This document shows positions 9,117-17,405 of a stretch of DNA of 64,000 nt, in pieces. How positions within the stretch are numbered: position 1 is the stretch's first letter; each line of letters opens with the position of its first letter. Origin of the DNA: Pedobacter sp. W3I1 (GTDB taxonomy: Bacteria > Bacteroidota > Bacteroidia > Sphingobacteriales > Sphingobacteriaceae); assembly GCF_030816015.1 (NCBI RefSeq), contig NZ_JAUSXN010000001.1, positions 5,022,001 through 5,086,000 on the forward strand, read 5' to 3'. Position numbers and translations under genes: made by a program. The notes under the pieces are model-generated. The model saw only the letters and a program-made list of their open reading frames with translations, did no database searches and was not told the origin of the DNA.

Positions 9117-9492
9117 TAGAGAAGATATTATCGTTTTAGTGGATACGTTTTATAAAAATGTTGCGCTTAATAAAGAGATTGGGCCTATATTTACCGACGT
9201 GGCTAAAGTAGACTGGTCGCACCACCTCCCAAAAATGTACGATTTCTGGGAAAGCATTCTTTTCGGAAAAGCAATTTACAAAGGAAATCCTATGCTTACC
9301 CATTTTGCATTGAATGAACAAACACCCTTGCAAACCGAGGCCTTCGAAACCTGGAAAAAACTGTTCTTCCAAACTGTTGACGATCTTTTTGCGGGAGCTA
9401 ATGCAGATTTGATTAAACAAAAAGCACAATCTATTGCCGATTTGATGCACTTTAAAATAAATTCGCCGGAATCGAAGATTAAAATTGTTTAA
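9097..9492 (+). CDS. Group III truncated hemoglobin
   Basis: A 131-residue 2-on-2 globin. Group III features are visible: FYKNVALNKEIGPIF in helix B, the DWSHHLPKMYDFWES segment before helix E, and a candidate proximal heme histidine H69 in GNPMLTHFAL, followed by the conserved FETWKKLF helix. These cytoplasmic proteins bind heme and small ligands (oxygen, NO, peroxide), but physiological roles are poorly settled. The start ATG at 9097 lies inside the upstream membrane-protein gene. No partner reductase is encoded nearby. Confidence 0.88.
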   Translation: MKKVIHNREDIIVLVDTFYKNVALNKEIGPIFTDVAKVDWSHHLPKMYDFWESILFGKAIYKGNPMLTHFALNEQTPLQTEAFETWKKLFFQTVDDLFAGANADLIKQKAQSIADLMHFKINSPESKIKIV

Positions 9493-9556
9493 GTTTTTTT
9501 ACTTTGATTTAAACGGCATTCTTCATAAATTTAGTTAACCAAACTAAATTTAAATT

Positions 9557-10090
9557 ATGAAATTTCTCAAAATCTTATTAGGCATTATTGTCGTATTGGC
9601 AATAATTATTATTGGTGGTAGTTTATTTCTGCCAAAAAGCTATTCTGTTAATCGAACTATAACAATTAATGCTCCAGATAGTGTAATCTATAAAAACATT
9701 GCCAATTATAATGAATTTTATAAATGGAACGCCTGGTCTAAAATGGACCCACAAGCTAAGGTAACCATTACAGGAACTATCGCCCAACCTGGTCACCTAT
9801 ACCAATGGAACGGAGAAAAAAGTGGTAACGGACAAATGAAAATCAATAAGGTTGAAATCAATAAAATGGTTGATATGGAATTGAGATTCATCAAACCTAT
9901 GGAAAGTGTTGCCGATACCCGTTTTGATATTGAAAAAGAGACTAATGGAAATAAAGTTATCTGGACCATGAGTGGTGAAAGTAAAGGAATAATAAATAAA
10001 TGGTTTTGTTTATTTATGGATAAGATGATCGGCAAAGATTTCGAAAACGGACTTAAATCTCTGAAAGAAAAATCAGAGAAGGGAATCTAA
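9557..10090 (+). CDS. SRPBCC-fold protein with N-terminal membrane anchor
   Basis: A 177-residue protein with one transmembrane helix (about residues 4-26, rich in I, V and L), then a START/SRPBCC domain: YSVNRTITINAPDSVIYKNI, followed by FYKWNAWSKMDP and later TIWTMSGE-type strands. The fold makes a hydrophobic cavity for lipids or other apolar ligands; no ligand can be named. The anchor suggests an inner-membrane protein facing the periplasm. It is followed by a good terminator, so it ends the transcript that may begin at mdh or at the protease. Confidence 0.75.
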   Translation: MKFLKILLGIIVVLAIIIIGGSLFLPKSYSVNRTITINAPDSVIYKNIANYNEFYKWNAWSKMDPQAKVTITGTIAQPGHLYQWNGEKSGNGQMKINKVEINKMVDMELRFIKPMESVADTRFDIEKETNGNKVIWTMSGESKGIINKWFCLFMDKMIGKDFENGLKSLKEKSEKGI

Positions 10091-10138
10091 AACGCTGTGT
10101 CAGTCTGAGCGTAGTCGAAGACCACTTAACTATTTATA

Positions 10139-10163
10139 GCCTCTCTTTTTGGGAGGCTTTTTT
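10139..10163 (+). terminator. Rho-independent terminator after the SRPBCC gene
   Basis: GCCTC and GAGGC pair around a T-rich loop and are followed by TTTTTT. Just upstream, 10099-10120 contains a fragment of the GTCAGTCTGAGCGTAGTCGA repeat. Confidence 0.8.
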
Positions 10164-10282
10164 ATGCTTCAATCTTAATTACCCAAACAATTGTGTCGGT
10201 TTTGCGTTAAAAAAGCATTAAACCAGCTAAACCATCAATTAATATTTTGTAATTCCCTATTTTTTAGATTACTTGCCAGCAA

Positions 10283-10960
10283 ATGAATTTATTACTTGTA
10301 GAAGATGAACCGAGCGTTGTATCTGTAATTTCGAGAGGTTTAACCGACGAGGGCTTTACTGTAAGTATTTCTCCTGATGGTTTAATCGGGAAACAGATGG
10401 CTTTAGAAAATCAGTTCGACCTGATTATTCTCGATATCATGCTACCAGGAATAAATGGATTGGAGCTTTGCAAAATCATTAAAGAACAACAACCTAATAC
10501 ACCTGTTATTATGCTTACGGCTTTGGGTACTACCGAAAATGTGGTAAACGGACTCGATAATGGTGCGGATGATTATTTAATAAAGCCATTTAAATTTGCA
10601 GAACTTTTTGCACGGATCAGAATGCTGTTAAGGCGATATCATGGTGTGGTTTCGCAAGATCAGATTATTTCAGTAGCAGACCTCCAGATTAATTTAAGCG
10701 CAAAAACGGTAAAACGAAATCAACAGGAAATTGTACTTACAGCAACAGAGTATCGGCTAATTGAGTACATGGCCAAAAACAAATCTAAAATTTTATCCCG
10801 GATAGACATTTTGGAAAATGTTTGGGATATCGATTTTAACCTTGGCACCAATGTAGTTGATGTTTATGTTAATTATCTTCGCAAAAAAATAGATAAAAAT
10901 GCCGATCAAAAACTTATCCATACCGCAGTAGGCTTAGGTTATATATTAAAGGAAAAATAA
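10283..10960 (+). CDS. OmpR/PhoB-family response regulator
   Basis: A 225-residue transcription factor. The receiver domain (1-115) has the acidic pair E7/D8, phospho-acceptor D51 in LILDIMLPG, T79-type switch in MLTALGT, and the conserved lysine in DDYLIKPF. The winged-helix domain (about 125-223) carries LTATEYRLIEYMAKN and the recognition helix TNVVDVYVNYLRKKI. It is followed with no spacer by its histidine kinase, so the pair is one operon. The 11-bp direct repeats at 12430-12473, before the next operon, have the form bound by this class of regulator. The family resembles CusR/ArlR-type regulators; the signal is unknown. Confidence 0.93.
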   Translation: MNLLLVEDEPSVVSVISRGLTDEGFTVSISPDGLIGKQMALENQFDLIILDIMLPGINGLELCKIIKEQQPNTPVIMLTALGTTENVVNGLDNGADDYLIKPFKFAELFARIRMLLRRYHGVVSQDQIISVADLQINLSAKTVKRNQQEIVLTATEYRLIEYMAKNKSKILSRIDILENVWDIDFNLGTNVVDVYVNYLRKKIDKNADQKLIHTAVGLGYILKEK

Positions 10961-12313
10961 ATGGAGATAGCCAAGAGGATCACTTTACTTTTCGCCATTT
11001 TATCGGCAATTATTATCTCCTTATTAAGTGGTTTTGTTTGGTATTTCTCTAACGACTTCGCCTTTGAAGATTTTTATAAACGCCTGGAGGCCAGGGTTAA
11101 AATTGCTGCCCAGATTAAACTGTACGAAGATGGCAACAATAAGGTTTATGCAAAAATGCGGAATCAATACCTGGAGCGGTTACCCTCTGAGAAGGAATAT
11201 ATTATTGAAGCTGGCACAACACCCGGTAAGGTTGACCGTGAATTACCGACTGATTTTTATAACCGGATTAAAGCAGGTTATATGGCCCGTTATCGAGTCG
11301 AGAACCATTTCTACGCAGGAAAATACTTTAAAAATAAAAATAACGGATATATCGTTATTGTTTCTGCAAATGACCCTTTTGGTTTTCGGGAGTTAAAAGA
11401 TCTTCAAAGGATTTTGATAATCGGTTTTTTCCTTTCTGTTATTTTATCTTTTGTGGTTGGCTGGAAATTCTCCAATTACATGTTAATGCCATTAAGGAAT
11501 ATAATTAAAAGCGTAAAAAAAATAAAGGCAGAAAATTTACATTTAAGGTTGGATGTAAAAAAAGGTAACGATGAAATGTCGCAATTGGCCCAAACCTTTA
11601 ATAACATGCTTAACCGTTTAGAAACAGCTTTCGAAACGCAGAATAACTTCATCAGTAATGCTTCGCACGAATTAAGAACACCATTAACTATTATTAGTGG
11701 TGAGGTTGAACTGGCGATGAAAACCATCGAAGATACGGCAAAACAGGAAAAAGCTTTAGCAAAAATTAAAGATGAGGCAGAAAGATTAGAACATATCTTA
11801 ACCAGTTTACTGGGCCTGGCACAATCTGGCTTTAATGGTAAAAACCAGCCCTGGGAAGAGGTACGAATGGACGAACTGTTATGGGAAATTAAAGAATCTG
11901 TTAACCAGGTACACCCCAACAGTAAAATAGAAATCGACTTTACCAAACTACCTGATGATGAAGAATTACTAACACTAAAGGCAAACAAAAACCTGATGAA
12001 ACTTGCCATCAGCAATATTGTAAACAATGCCTGTAAATACTCCAATGAGAATCTGGTAAGCATTAGTATCGAAAGCAATGTCAATATGCTTTCGATTGCT
12101 GTAACCGATAGAGGAATTGGCATACCACAGACAGATATACAGCATATATTTGAACCCTTTTATCGTGCATCTAACACCAATGATTTTAAGGGATATGGCG
12201 TTGGCTTGCCACTTTCACTAAATATTATCCGTTTGCACCGGGGTAGTATTGCCATTAAATCGCAGGAAGGGGTTGGCACAGAGATAAAGGTTTTATTGCC
12301 GACGAAGAGTTAG
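10961..12313 (+). CDS. Sensor histidine kinase
   Basis: A 450-residue inner-membrane kinase paired with the regulator just upstream; its ATG directly follows that gene's TAA. Transmembrane helix 1 is at about 7-27, an extracytoplasmic sensor segment spans 28-148, helix 2 is at about 150-168, then a HAMP linker (to about 225). The dimerisation domain has the phospho-acceptor H236 in SNASHELRTPLT, and the ATPase domain shows the N box NIVNNACKYS, the G1 box DRGIGIP and the G2 box GYGVGLPLS. The sensor segment is short (about 120 residues) and lacks a named domain. All catalytic motifs are intact. Confidence 0.94.
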   Translation: MEIAKRITLLFAILSAIIISLLSGFVWYFSNDFAFEDFYKRLEARVKIAAQIKLYEDGNNKVYAKMRNQYLERLPSEKEYIIEAGTTPGKVDRELPTDFYNRIKAGYMARYRVENHFYAGKYFKNKNNGYIVIVSANDPFGFRELKDLQRILIIGFFLSVILSFVVGWKFSNYMLMPLRNIIKSVKKIKAENLHLRLDVKKGNDEMSQLAQTFNNMLNRLETAFETQNNFISNASHELRTPLTIISGEVELAMKTIEDTAKQEKALAKIKDEAERLEHILTSLLGLAQSGFNGKNQPWEEVRMDELLWEIKESVNQVHPNSKIEIDFTKLPDDEELLTLKANKNLMKLAISNIVNNACKYSNENLVSISIESNVNMLSIAVTDRGIGIPQTDIQHIFEPFYRASNTNDFKGYGVGLPLSLNIIRLHRGSIAIKSQEGVGTEIKVLLPTKS

Positions 12314-12316
12314 TTC

Positions 12317-12405
12317 GTTTTAATGGTTAATTGTTTAAATCGTTAAAACTGGTTAACTGTTAGTACAATTAACCGATTAACCCGTTTATACAGTTAACCA
12401 AGCTT
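12317..12405. repeat. GGTTAA-rich word repeat after the kinase gene
   Basis: Words of the form GGTTAAT, GTTAAAA and GGTTAACTG are followed by complementary AATTAACCG, ATTAACCCG and CAGTTAACC, so the block can form a long imperfect hairpin. Similar text stands at 19852-19935 and 49814-49848. Confidence 0.65.
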
Positions 12406-12429
12406 ACAGCCACTCCAAAAAGGAGTACG

Positions 12430-12473
12430 TTCTAATCTCATTCTAATCTCGCTCTTATTTCGCTATAATAACA
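12430..12473 (+). promoter_or_regulatory. Four tandem 11-bp direct repeats, candidate response-regulator binding site
   Basis: TTCTAATCTCA, TTCTAATCTCG, CTCTTATTTCG and CTATAATAACA follow one another without gaps, so the half-site TCTAAT recurs every 11 bp, one DNA turn. OmpR/PhoB-family dimers bind such arrays, and the enterobacterial PmrA box has the same hexamer-N5-hexamer layout. The array ends 20 bases before a -7-like TAATTTTT (12494-12501), where an activator replacing the -33 contact would sit. It precedes the stress-protein/bestrophin operon and follows the two-component genes. Confidence 0.6.
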
Positions 12474-12524
12474 TCAAGCTAAACTTGTATAAATAATTTT
12501 TCAATTCATTTAAACAGAATAGCG

Positions 12525-13022
12525 ATGAAAACAGTATTAGTACCAACCGACTTTAAATTAGAAAGCATTAAAATTATTGATGCGCTTGTTCAGCATCAAA
12601 AAAATGAAACGTTAAACATTATTTTTGTACATGCCTTTAAATTATCAGATTCGATAACTGATATGTTAATGCTGAGTCGCCGCAGCCGCGATTACGAGAA
12701 TGTAAGCGACGAATTTTATCAGCAGTTAAACCAGGCCAAGGCAAAGTACCCTACTCAGATTAATACTATTAGGATCGAATATTTTTACGGAAGTACAGTA
12801 GCCGCTTTCAAAAACTTTATCGAAGCTTTTGATGTAGACCGTATTGCCTACTTAAAAGAATATAATTTCACACCAATCAACAAATATAGCATCGACCCTA
12901 AAATATTAACAGAACGTGCAGGCTGTGAAGTAATTCAATTAAACACGTTGACTGTTCATGCTAGTGAAAATTTAATTGACACAAAAATACACGAAACGCA
13001 ATTGCAGAAAGCAAATGCTTAA
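12525..13022 (+). CDS. Universal-stress-protein-like protein
   Basis: A 165-residue protein beginning MKTVLVPTDFKLESIKIIDAL, with the beta-strand/acidic residue start and following helix of the UspA fold, then a second strand LNIIFVHAFKL. The nucleotide-binding glycine motif of classic UspA proteins (GxxGxxxxxxxGS) is not apparent near the C-terminus, so if the fold assignment is right it is a divergent, perhaps non-ATP-binding member. A 24-base gap links it to the bestrophin gene, so they form an operon, preceded by the 11-bp repeat array. Confidence 0.6.
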   Translation: MKTVLVPTDFKLESIKIIDALVQHQKNETLNIIFVHAFKLSDSITDMLMLSRRSRDYENVSDEFYQQLNQAKAKYPTQINTIRIEYFYGSTVAAFKNFIEAFDVDRIAYLKEYNFTPINKYSIDPKILTERAGCEVIQLNTLTVHASENLIDTKIHETQLQKANA

Positions 13023-13046
13023 TTATCACATTTAAAAAATTATATT

Positions 13047-13973
13047 ATGCTGTTACGAAATAACATTCCGCTCACTTATATATTCGGAAAGATCAAAAAA
13101 GAACTCTTGTTTGTTATTGGCTACTCTATAGGTATTGTGGTGTTGTATGAAAACTTTCATGTTACACGCATTTCCATTCCTGTCGCTGTACCAGCTTTAC
13201 TCGGAACAATCATTTCACTTCTATTGGCGTTTAGGTCTAACCAGGCTTACGATAGATGGTGGGAAGCCAGAATTCTCTGGGGTGCTATTGTTAACGATTC
13301 CAGAACCCTTTCCCGCCAAATATTATCTTTCGTCGAAAATCCTTACGGATCAGATGAAATTGAAGAATTTAAGGCGAGGTTTATCAAAAGACAAATTGCC
13401 TGGTGTTATGCCTTAAGTCAATCGTTAAGAGGTTTTAACCCACGTAAAGGCCTGGAAGAATACATGTGTACAGAGGAAATTGCTTTTATTAAAAAACGTA
13501 AAAATGTAACTGCGACGATATTGGAGTTACATGCCATGGACTTAAAAAAGGCATTGCAAGAAGGTTGGATTAATAAATACCAGCAAATAGAAATCGATAA
13601 AACCATTACAGCTTTATGTAACCACATGGGCGGATCGGAAAGAATAAAAAACACCGTTTTTCCGGTTACTTACAGCAAATACATCAACATGTCTATTCAT
13701 TTATTCATTGTATTGCTGCCTTTTGGCTTAATTGAATATTTTGGCTACATGGAAGTACCTTTGGTAGTAGCTATTGCAGCATTCTTTTTGTTAGTAGAAA
13801 AAATGGCGGTTCATCTTCAGGATCCTTTTGAAAACAAACCAACTGATACGCCAACAACAACAATCTGCCGAACTATCGAAAGAGATTTGTGCCAGATGTT
13901 GGATGACAATAAAATATACGAGGACAAACCTCAAACCGAATTAGCACCTGTTGGATCATATTACATTTTGTAA
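13047..13973 (+). CDS. Bestrophin family ion channel
   Basis: A 308-residue inner-membrane protein of the bestrophin/UPF0187 family, whose members form pentameric anion or cation channels. The N-terminal half has a hydrophobic helix (about 18-35), a second (48-64), then the family motif FRSNQAYDRWWEARILWGAIVNDSR; further helices are at about 213-250 (LFIVLLPFGLIEYFG, LVVAIAAFFLLVEKMA), followed by DPFENKPTDTP, the conserved cytoplasmic acidic motif. Length is normal for the bacterial form. Co-transcription with the stress-like protein and position behind the operator suggest control by the adjacent two-component system. Confidence 0.88.
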   Translation: MLLRNNIPLTYIFGKIKKELLFVIGYSIGIVVLYENFHVTRISIPVAVPALLGTIISLLLAFRSNQAYDRWWEARILWGAIVNDSRTLSRQILSFVENPYGSDEIEEFKARFIKRQIAWCYALSQSLRGFNPRKGLEEYMCTEEIAFIKKRKNVTATILELHAMDLKKALQEGWINKYQQIEIDKTITALCNHMGGSERIKNTVFPVTYSKYINMSIHLFIVLLPFGLIEYFGYMEVPLVVAIAAFFLLVEKMAVHLQDPFENKPTDTPTTTICRTIERDLCQMLDDNKIYEDKPQTELAPVGSYYIL

Positions 13974-14074
13974 TCTGTAGTGCCTTAAAATAATCTCTTT
14001 TTTTGAGATGGTTAGTTAATCAAAATGTATTTGTACTGGATAGCACAATCATTTTGAAAGGTTTATAGTGATAC

Positions 14075-14107
14075 AAAGCCATTCGTAAACTGAATGGCTT
14101 TGTTTTT
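14075..14107 (+). terminator. Rho-independent terminator after the bestrophin gene
   Basis: AAAGCCATTC and GAATGGCTTT pair around a short loop and are followed by GTTTTTA. Confidence 0.8.
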
Positions 14108-14125
14108 ATAATCAATTATTGTGTA

Positions 14126-14211
14126 GTCAGGTGTTACCATCTGACTTATAACAACTAAATCTACCCGAAAAAGAAAAATTCAGTACAGTGTAAGATGGTA
14201 ACATCTTACAC
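14126..14211. repeat. Two small related palindromes
   Basis: GTCAGGTGTTACCATCTGAC (14126-14145) and a perfect 24-base palindrome at 14188-14211 with arms GTGTAAGATG/CATCTTACAC around GTAA. Both resemble the GTCAGATG/CATCTGAC palindrome at 26955-26983, which suggests a short mobile or regulatory word family. Confidence 0.6.
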
Positions 14212-14228
14212 CACAATTATCGGGTTAC

Positions 14229-14315
14229 CGTCATTGCGAGGCACGAAGCAATCTTACAACGTTCGCTGGTAAAACCCAAAGCATTAAGATTGCTTCGTGC
14301 CTCGCAATGACGAAT
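14229..14315. repeat. GTCAT-ended long palindrome
   Basis: The outer arms CGTCATTGCGAGGCACGAAG and CTTCGTGCCTCGCAATGACG are perfectly complementary and extend inward (CAATCTTA/TAAGATTG), leaving a loop of about 25 bases. It has the same ends as the elements at 6552 and 43574. Confidence 0.85.
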
Positions 14316-14320
14316 CTGAC

Positions 14321-14357
14321 AAAAAAAACCTCTCCAAGTTTTAACTTGAAGAGGGTT
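14321..14357 (-). terminator. Rho-independent terminator of gyrB
   Basis: On the minus strand CCTCTTCAAGTT pairs with ACTTGGAGAGG (one mismatch) and is followed by eight Ts. Confidence 0.85.
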
Positions 14358-14389
14358 CGTATTTCAGTCCCCTTTAGGGGATTTAGGGG

Positions 14390-16348
14390 CTAAGCATCAA
14401 TTTTGGCATATTTTGCATTACGCTCAATAAACTCTCTACGTGGAGCAACTTCATCGCCCATTAACATAGAGAAAGTATGATCACATTCTGCTGCACTTTC
14501 AATTGTAGCCTGTAATAAAGTACGTGTAGCAGGATTCAATGTAGTATCCCAAAGTTGTTCAGCATTCATCTCACCCAAACCTTTGTAACGCTGGATGTGT
14601 ACGCTATCTTCCTTACCATTACCTTTAATACGTTGTACAGCCGCATCGCGTTGCACATCATTCCAGCAATATTCGAAATCTTTACCTTTTTTAACCTGGT
14701 AAAGTGGTGGCGATGCAATATAAACATAACCCGCTTCTATTAATGCCCGCATATAACGGTAGAAGAATGTTAGGATCAAAGTGGTAATGTGAGAACCATC
14801 AATATCCGCATCCGTCATGATTACAATCTTGTGATAACGTAATTTAGTCAGGTTTAATGCTTTATCATCTTCAGGCGTACCAATACTCACACCGATTGCC
14901 GTAAACATATTTTTGATCTCGTCGTTCTCGTAAATCTTGTGCTCCATCGCTTTTTCTACGTTCAGGATTTTACCTTTTAAAGGCAAAATAGCCTGAATGT
15001 TTCTATCACGACCTTGTTTAGCGGTACCACCCGCAGAGTCACCCTCTACCAGGTAGATCTCACATTTTACTGGATCACTGTCTGAGCAATCGGCAAGTTT
15101 TCCTGGCAAACCAGAACCACCCATTACACTCTTACGTTGAACCATTTCGCGAGCCTTACGGGCCGCAGCACGAGCTGTAGCAGCCAAGATTACCTTGTTA
15201 ACGATCATTTTAGCTTCTTTTGGATTTTCTTCCAAATAAGCTCCTAAAGCTTCGCCAACAGCAATATCAACCGCACCCATTACTTCGGTATTACCCAATT
15301 TAGTTTTGGTTTGTCCTTCAAATTGAGGTTCTTGCACCTTAACCGAAACTACAGCAGTTAAACCTTCTCTAAAGTCATCACCAGTGATTTCCATTTTCAG
15401 GTTTTTCAATAAACCAGATTTATCAGCATAGCTTTTCAGCGTACGTGTTAAACCTCTACGGAAACCTGCAATGTGTGTACCACCCTCGTGTGTGTTGATG
15501 TTGTTTACATACGAGTGAACATTTTCTGAGTAACTATCATTGTATTGGAAAGCCAACTCTACAGGAACACCATTTTTAATACCATCGATATAAATCGGTT
15601 CTGGTAAGAAAGATGCACGTGTTCCATCTAAAAAGGAAACAAATTCTTTTAAACCACCTTCAGATTGAAAAACTTCTGACAGGAAAGTACCATCATCTAA
15701 TTTCTCGCGTTCATCAGTTAACGTTAATTTAATTCCTTTATTTAAGAAAGCCAATTCACGTAAACGACCAGCCAATGTATCATACTTATATTCAGTTGTT
15801 TGCGTAAAAATAGTTGCATCAGGACTGAAAGTTACAATGGTACCACGTTTATCAGTAACACCGGTTTCCTTTACATCATATAAAGGTTTACCGATATTGT
15901 ATTCCTGCATCCAGATTTTACCTTCACGGTGAACCTCAGCTTTTAAATGTGTTGATAAGGCGTTAACGCAACTTACCCCCACACCGTGCAAACCTCCGGA
16001 TACTTTGTAAGTATCTTTATCGAATTTACCACCCGCGTGCAAAACCGTCATTACGATTTCTAGCGCCGATTTATTTTCTTTTGTATTAATCCCGGTTGGA
16101 ATACCACGACCATTGTCTTCAACTCTGATGGAGTTACCTTCTAAAATTCTAACGTCGATTGTATCTGCATGACCGGCTAAAGCCTCATCAATTGAGTTAT
16201 CTACAACCTCGTAAACCAAATGGTGTAAACCTTTAACACCAGTATCACCTATATACATTGAAGGGCGCTTACGCACCGCTTCTAAACCTTCTAAAACCTG
16301 TATATTATCTGCCGAATAATTTGACTTTAAATCCTGTTCTTCGCTCAT
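14390..16348 (-). CDS. gyrB: DNA gyrase subunit B
   Basis: A 652-residue ATPase subunit of DNA gyrase, which introduces negative supercoils together with GyrA (not in the window). The GHKL ATPase domain shows YEVVDNSIDEA, DNGRGIPTGI and GGLHGVGVSCVNALS; the TOPRIM domain carries the catalytic EGDSAGG (E435) and DADIDGSH, and LPLKGKILNVEKA. RYKGLGEMNAEQLWDTT is near the C-terminus. The roughly 650-residue length matches the short GyrB of Bacteroidota without the enterobacterial insert. The gene is monocistronic, with a TATTTTTG promoter box upstream and a strong terminator behind. ParE is an alternative, but QRKSVMGGSGLPGKLADCS and the overall match favour GyrB. Confidence 0.95.
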   Translation of the reverse strand: MSEEQDLKSNYSADNIQVLEGLEAVRKRPSMYIGDTGVKGLHHLVYEVVDNSIDEALAGHADTIDVRILEGNSIRVEDNGRGIPTGINTKENKSALEIVMTVLHAGGKFDKDTYKVSGGLHGVGVSCVNALSTHLKAEVHREGKIWMQEYNIGKPLYDVKETGVTDKRGTIVTFSPDATIFTQTTEYKYDTLAGRLRELAFLNKGIKLTLTDEREKLDDGTFLSEVFQSEGGLKEFVSFLDGTRASFLPEPIYIDGIKNGVPVELAFQYNDSYSENVHSYVNNINTHEGGTHIAGFRRGLTRTLKSYADKSGLLKNLKMEITGDDFREGLTAVVSVKVQEPQFEGQTKTKLGNTEVMGAVDIAVGEALGAYLEENPKEAKMIVNKVILAATARAAARKAREMVQRKSVMGGSGLPGKLADCSDSDPVKCEIYLVEGDSAGGTAKQGRDRNIQAILPLKGKILNVEKAMEHKIYENDEIKNMFTAIGVSIGTPEDDKALNLTKLRYHKIVIMTDADIDGSHITTLILTFFYRYMRALIEAGYVYIASPPLYQVKKGKDFEYCWNDVQRDAAVQRIKGNGKEDSVHIQRYKGLGEMNAEQLWDTTLNPATRTLLQATIESAAECDHTFSMLMGDEVAPRREFIERNAKYAKIDA

Positions 16349-16372
16349 ATTTTAATTAAAAACAATAAGTAT

Positions 16373-16380
16373 CAAAAATA
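16373..16380 (-). promoter_or_regulatory. Candidate -7 promoter box of gyrB
   Basis: TATTTTTG on the minus strand, 25 bases upstream of the start codon; no clear TTG at -33. The remaining sequence up to 16669 holds only a fragment of the CCCGCTGAAGATGCGGG/GGTTTAGATGG repeat family (about 16490-16570) and short CGTTCC/GGAACG hairpins (16610-16680). Confidence 0.45.
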
Positions 16381-16669
16381 CGGAAATTTTGCCATTTAAA
16401 CTAATATGTGGATAAATTTCGAGCTGTTAAGAGATAAGGGTTAAAGGGATTAAAACAGGTTTAAATCGGGTTTTGGAAAGCAAAACCTGCATTCCAATCA
16501 AAGTCTCCTCCCGCTTTCCATTACAAGTCCCGCTGAAGATGCGGGAGCTTTTCATTTCAATCTGGTTTAGATGGCAAAGCTTTGGTAAATATTAAAGATT
16601 GCCCACCAATCGTTCCGACGGAACGAAAACGCCAATTTGCAATTGGCTACCCACGAGTCGTCCCTCTGG

Positions 16670-16985
16670 GACGAAAAGGATTAATTTTCACATTGCAAAT
16701 CGTTCCGTAGGGACGACTCATGGGTATAAAAAAATGAAATATTGTTTTCGTTCCGTAGGAACGTTTGGTATTTGAATTTTGCTATTACCACCATGCAACT
16801 ATAAATAGTATTACTTCCCGTGCCACCTAAACCCGATGGCAGCGGGCATGAAATAAAGCGGACAGCGGGTGTAACGTTAAAATGAAACACTGTGGCTGCT
16901 TTCCTCAATCAAAAACCAACTATTTACAATCGCTTATACTTATCGGATTGGCTTTAAATTGGATATAAAAACTAATTCATATAAG
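16670..16985 (+). repeat. Tandem 315-bp direct repeat, copy 1
   Basis: It matches 17068-17381 with only scattered substitutions and one- or two-base indels. Each copy holds two CGTTCC-GTA-GGAACG-type hairpins, the CCACCTAAACCCGATGGCAG word of the nested-palindrome family and an AT-rich end. At that end copy 1 reads ATAAGCCAAT where copy 2 reads ATAAGTTTGC. No credible protein is encoded. Confidence 0.9.
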
Positions 16986-17067
16986 CCAATTATGCAATTG
17001 GCTACCCAACAATCTTCCAACTGGTACCAAAAGCGTATAATCTCTAAACTATAATTCGTCCAATTGA

Positions 17068-17381
17068 GACGAAAAGGATTAATTTTCACATTGCAAATCG
17101 TTCCGTAGGGACGACTCATGGTAGAAAAAAAATGAAATATTGTTTTCGTTCCGTAGGAACGTTTGGTATTTGAAATTTGATATTACCACCCTGCAACCCT
17201 AAATAGTATTACTTCCCGGGCCACCTAAACCCGATGGCAGCGGGCATGAAATAAAGCGGACAGCGGGTGTAACGTTAAATGAAACACTGCGGCTGCTTTC
17301 CTCAATCAAAAACCAACTATTTATAATCGCTTATATTATCGGATTGGCTTTAAATTGGATATAAAAACTAATTTATATAAG
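17068..17381 (+). repeat. Tandem 315-bp direct repeat, copy 2
   Basis: This is the second copy of the element starting at 16670; an 82-base spacer lies between them. Its right end supplies the promoter of the OmpH-like gene, so the duplication may have copied an upstream promoter-proximal region. Confidence 0.9.
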
Positions 17382-17385
17382 TTTG
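17355..17385 (+). promoter_or_regulatory. Promoter of the OmpH-like lipoprotein gene
   Basis: TTG (17355-17357), 20 bases, then TAAGTTTG (17378-17385): a full match to the Bacteroidota promoter consensus. The first repeat copy keeps the TTG, but its -7 box is changed to TAAGCCAA. Confidence 0.75.
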
Positions 17386-17405
17386 CTAAAATTTATTAAA
17401 CAAGA

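Noticed and set aside
11476..12123. 215-codon minus-strand frame opposite the histidine kinase
   Set aside because: Complement of the kinase catalytic region; the product is hydrophobic filler without signal or domain.
16681..16908. 75-codon minus-strand frame in the gyrB-OmpH gap
   Set aside because: It lies inside the 315-bp repeat; the second copy is broken by indels in the same frame, so the frame is not kept.
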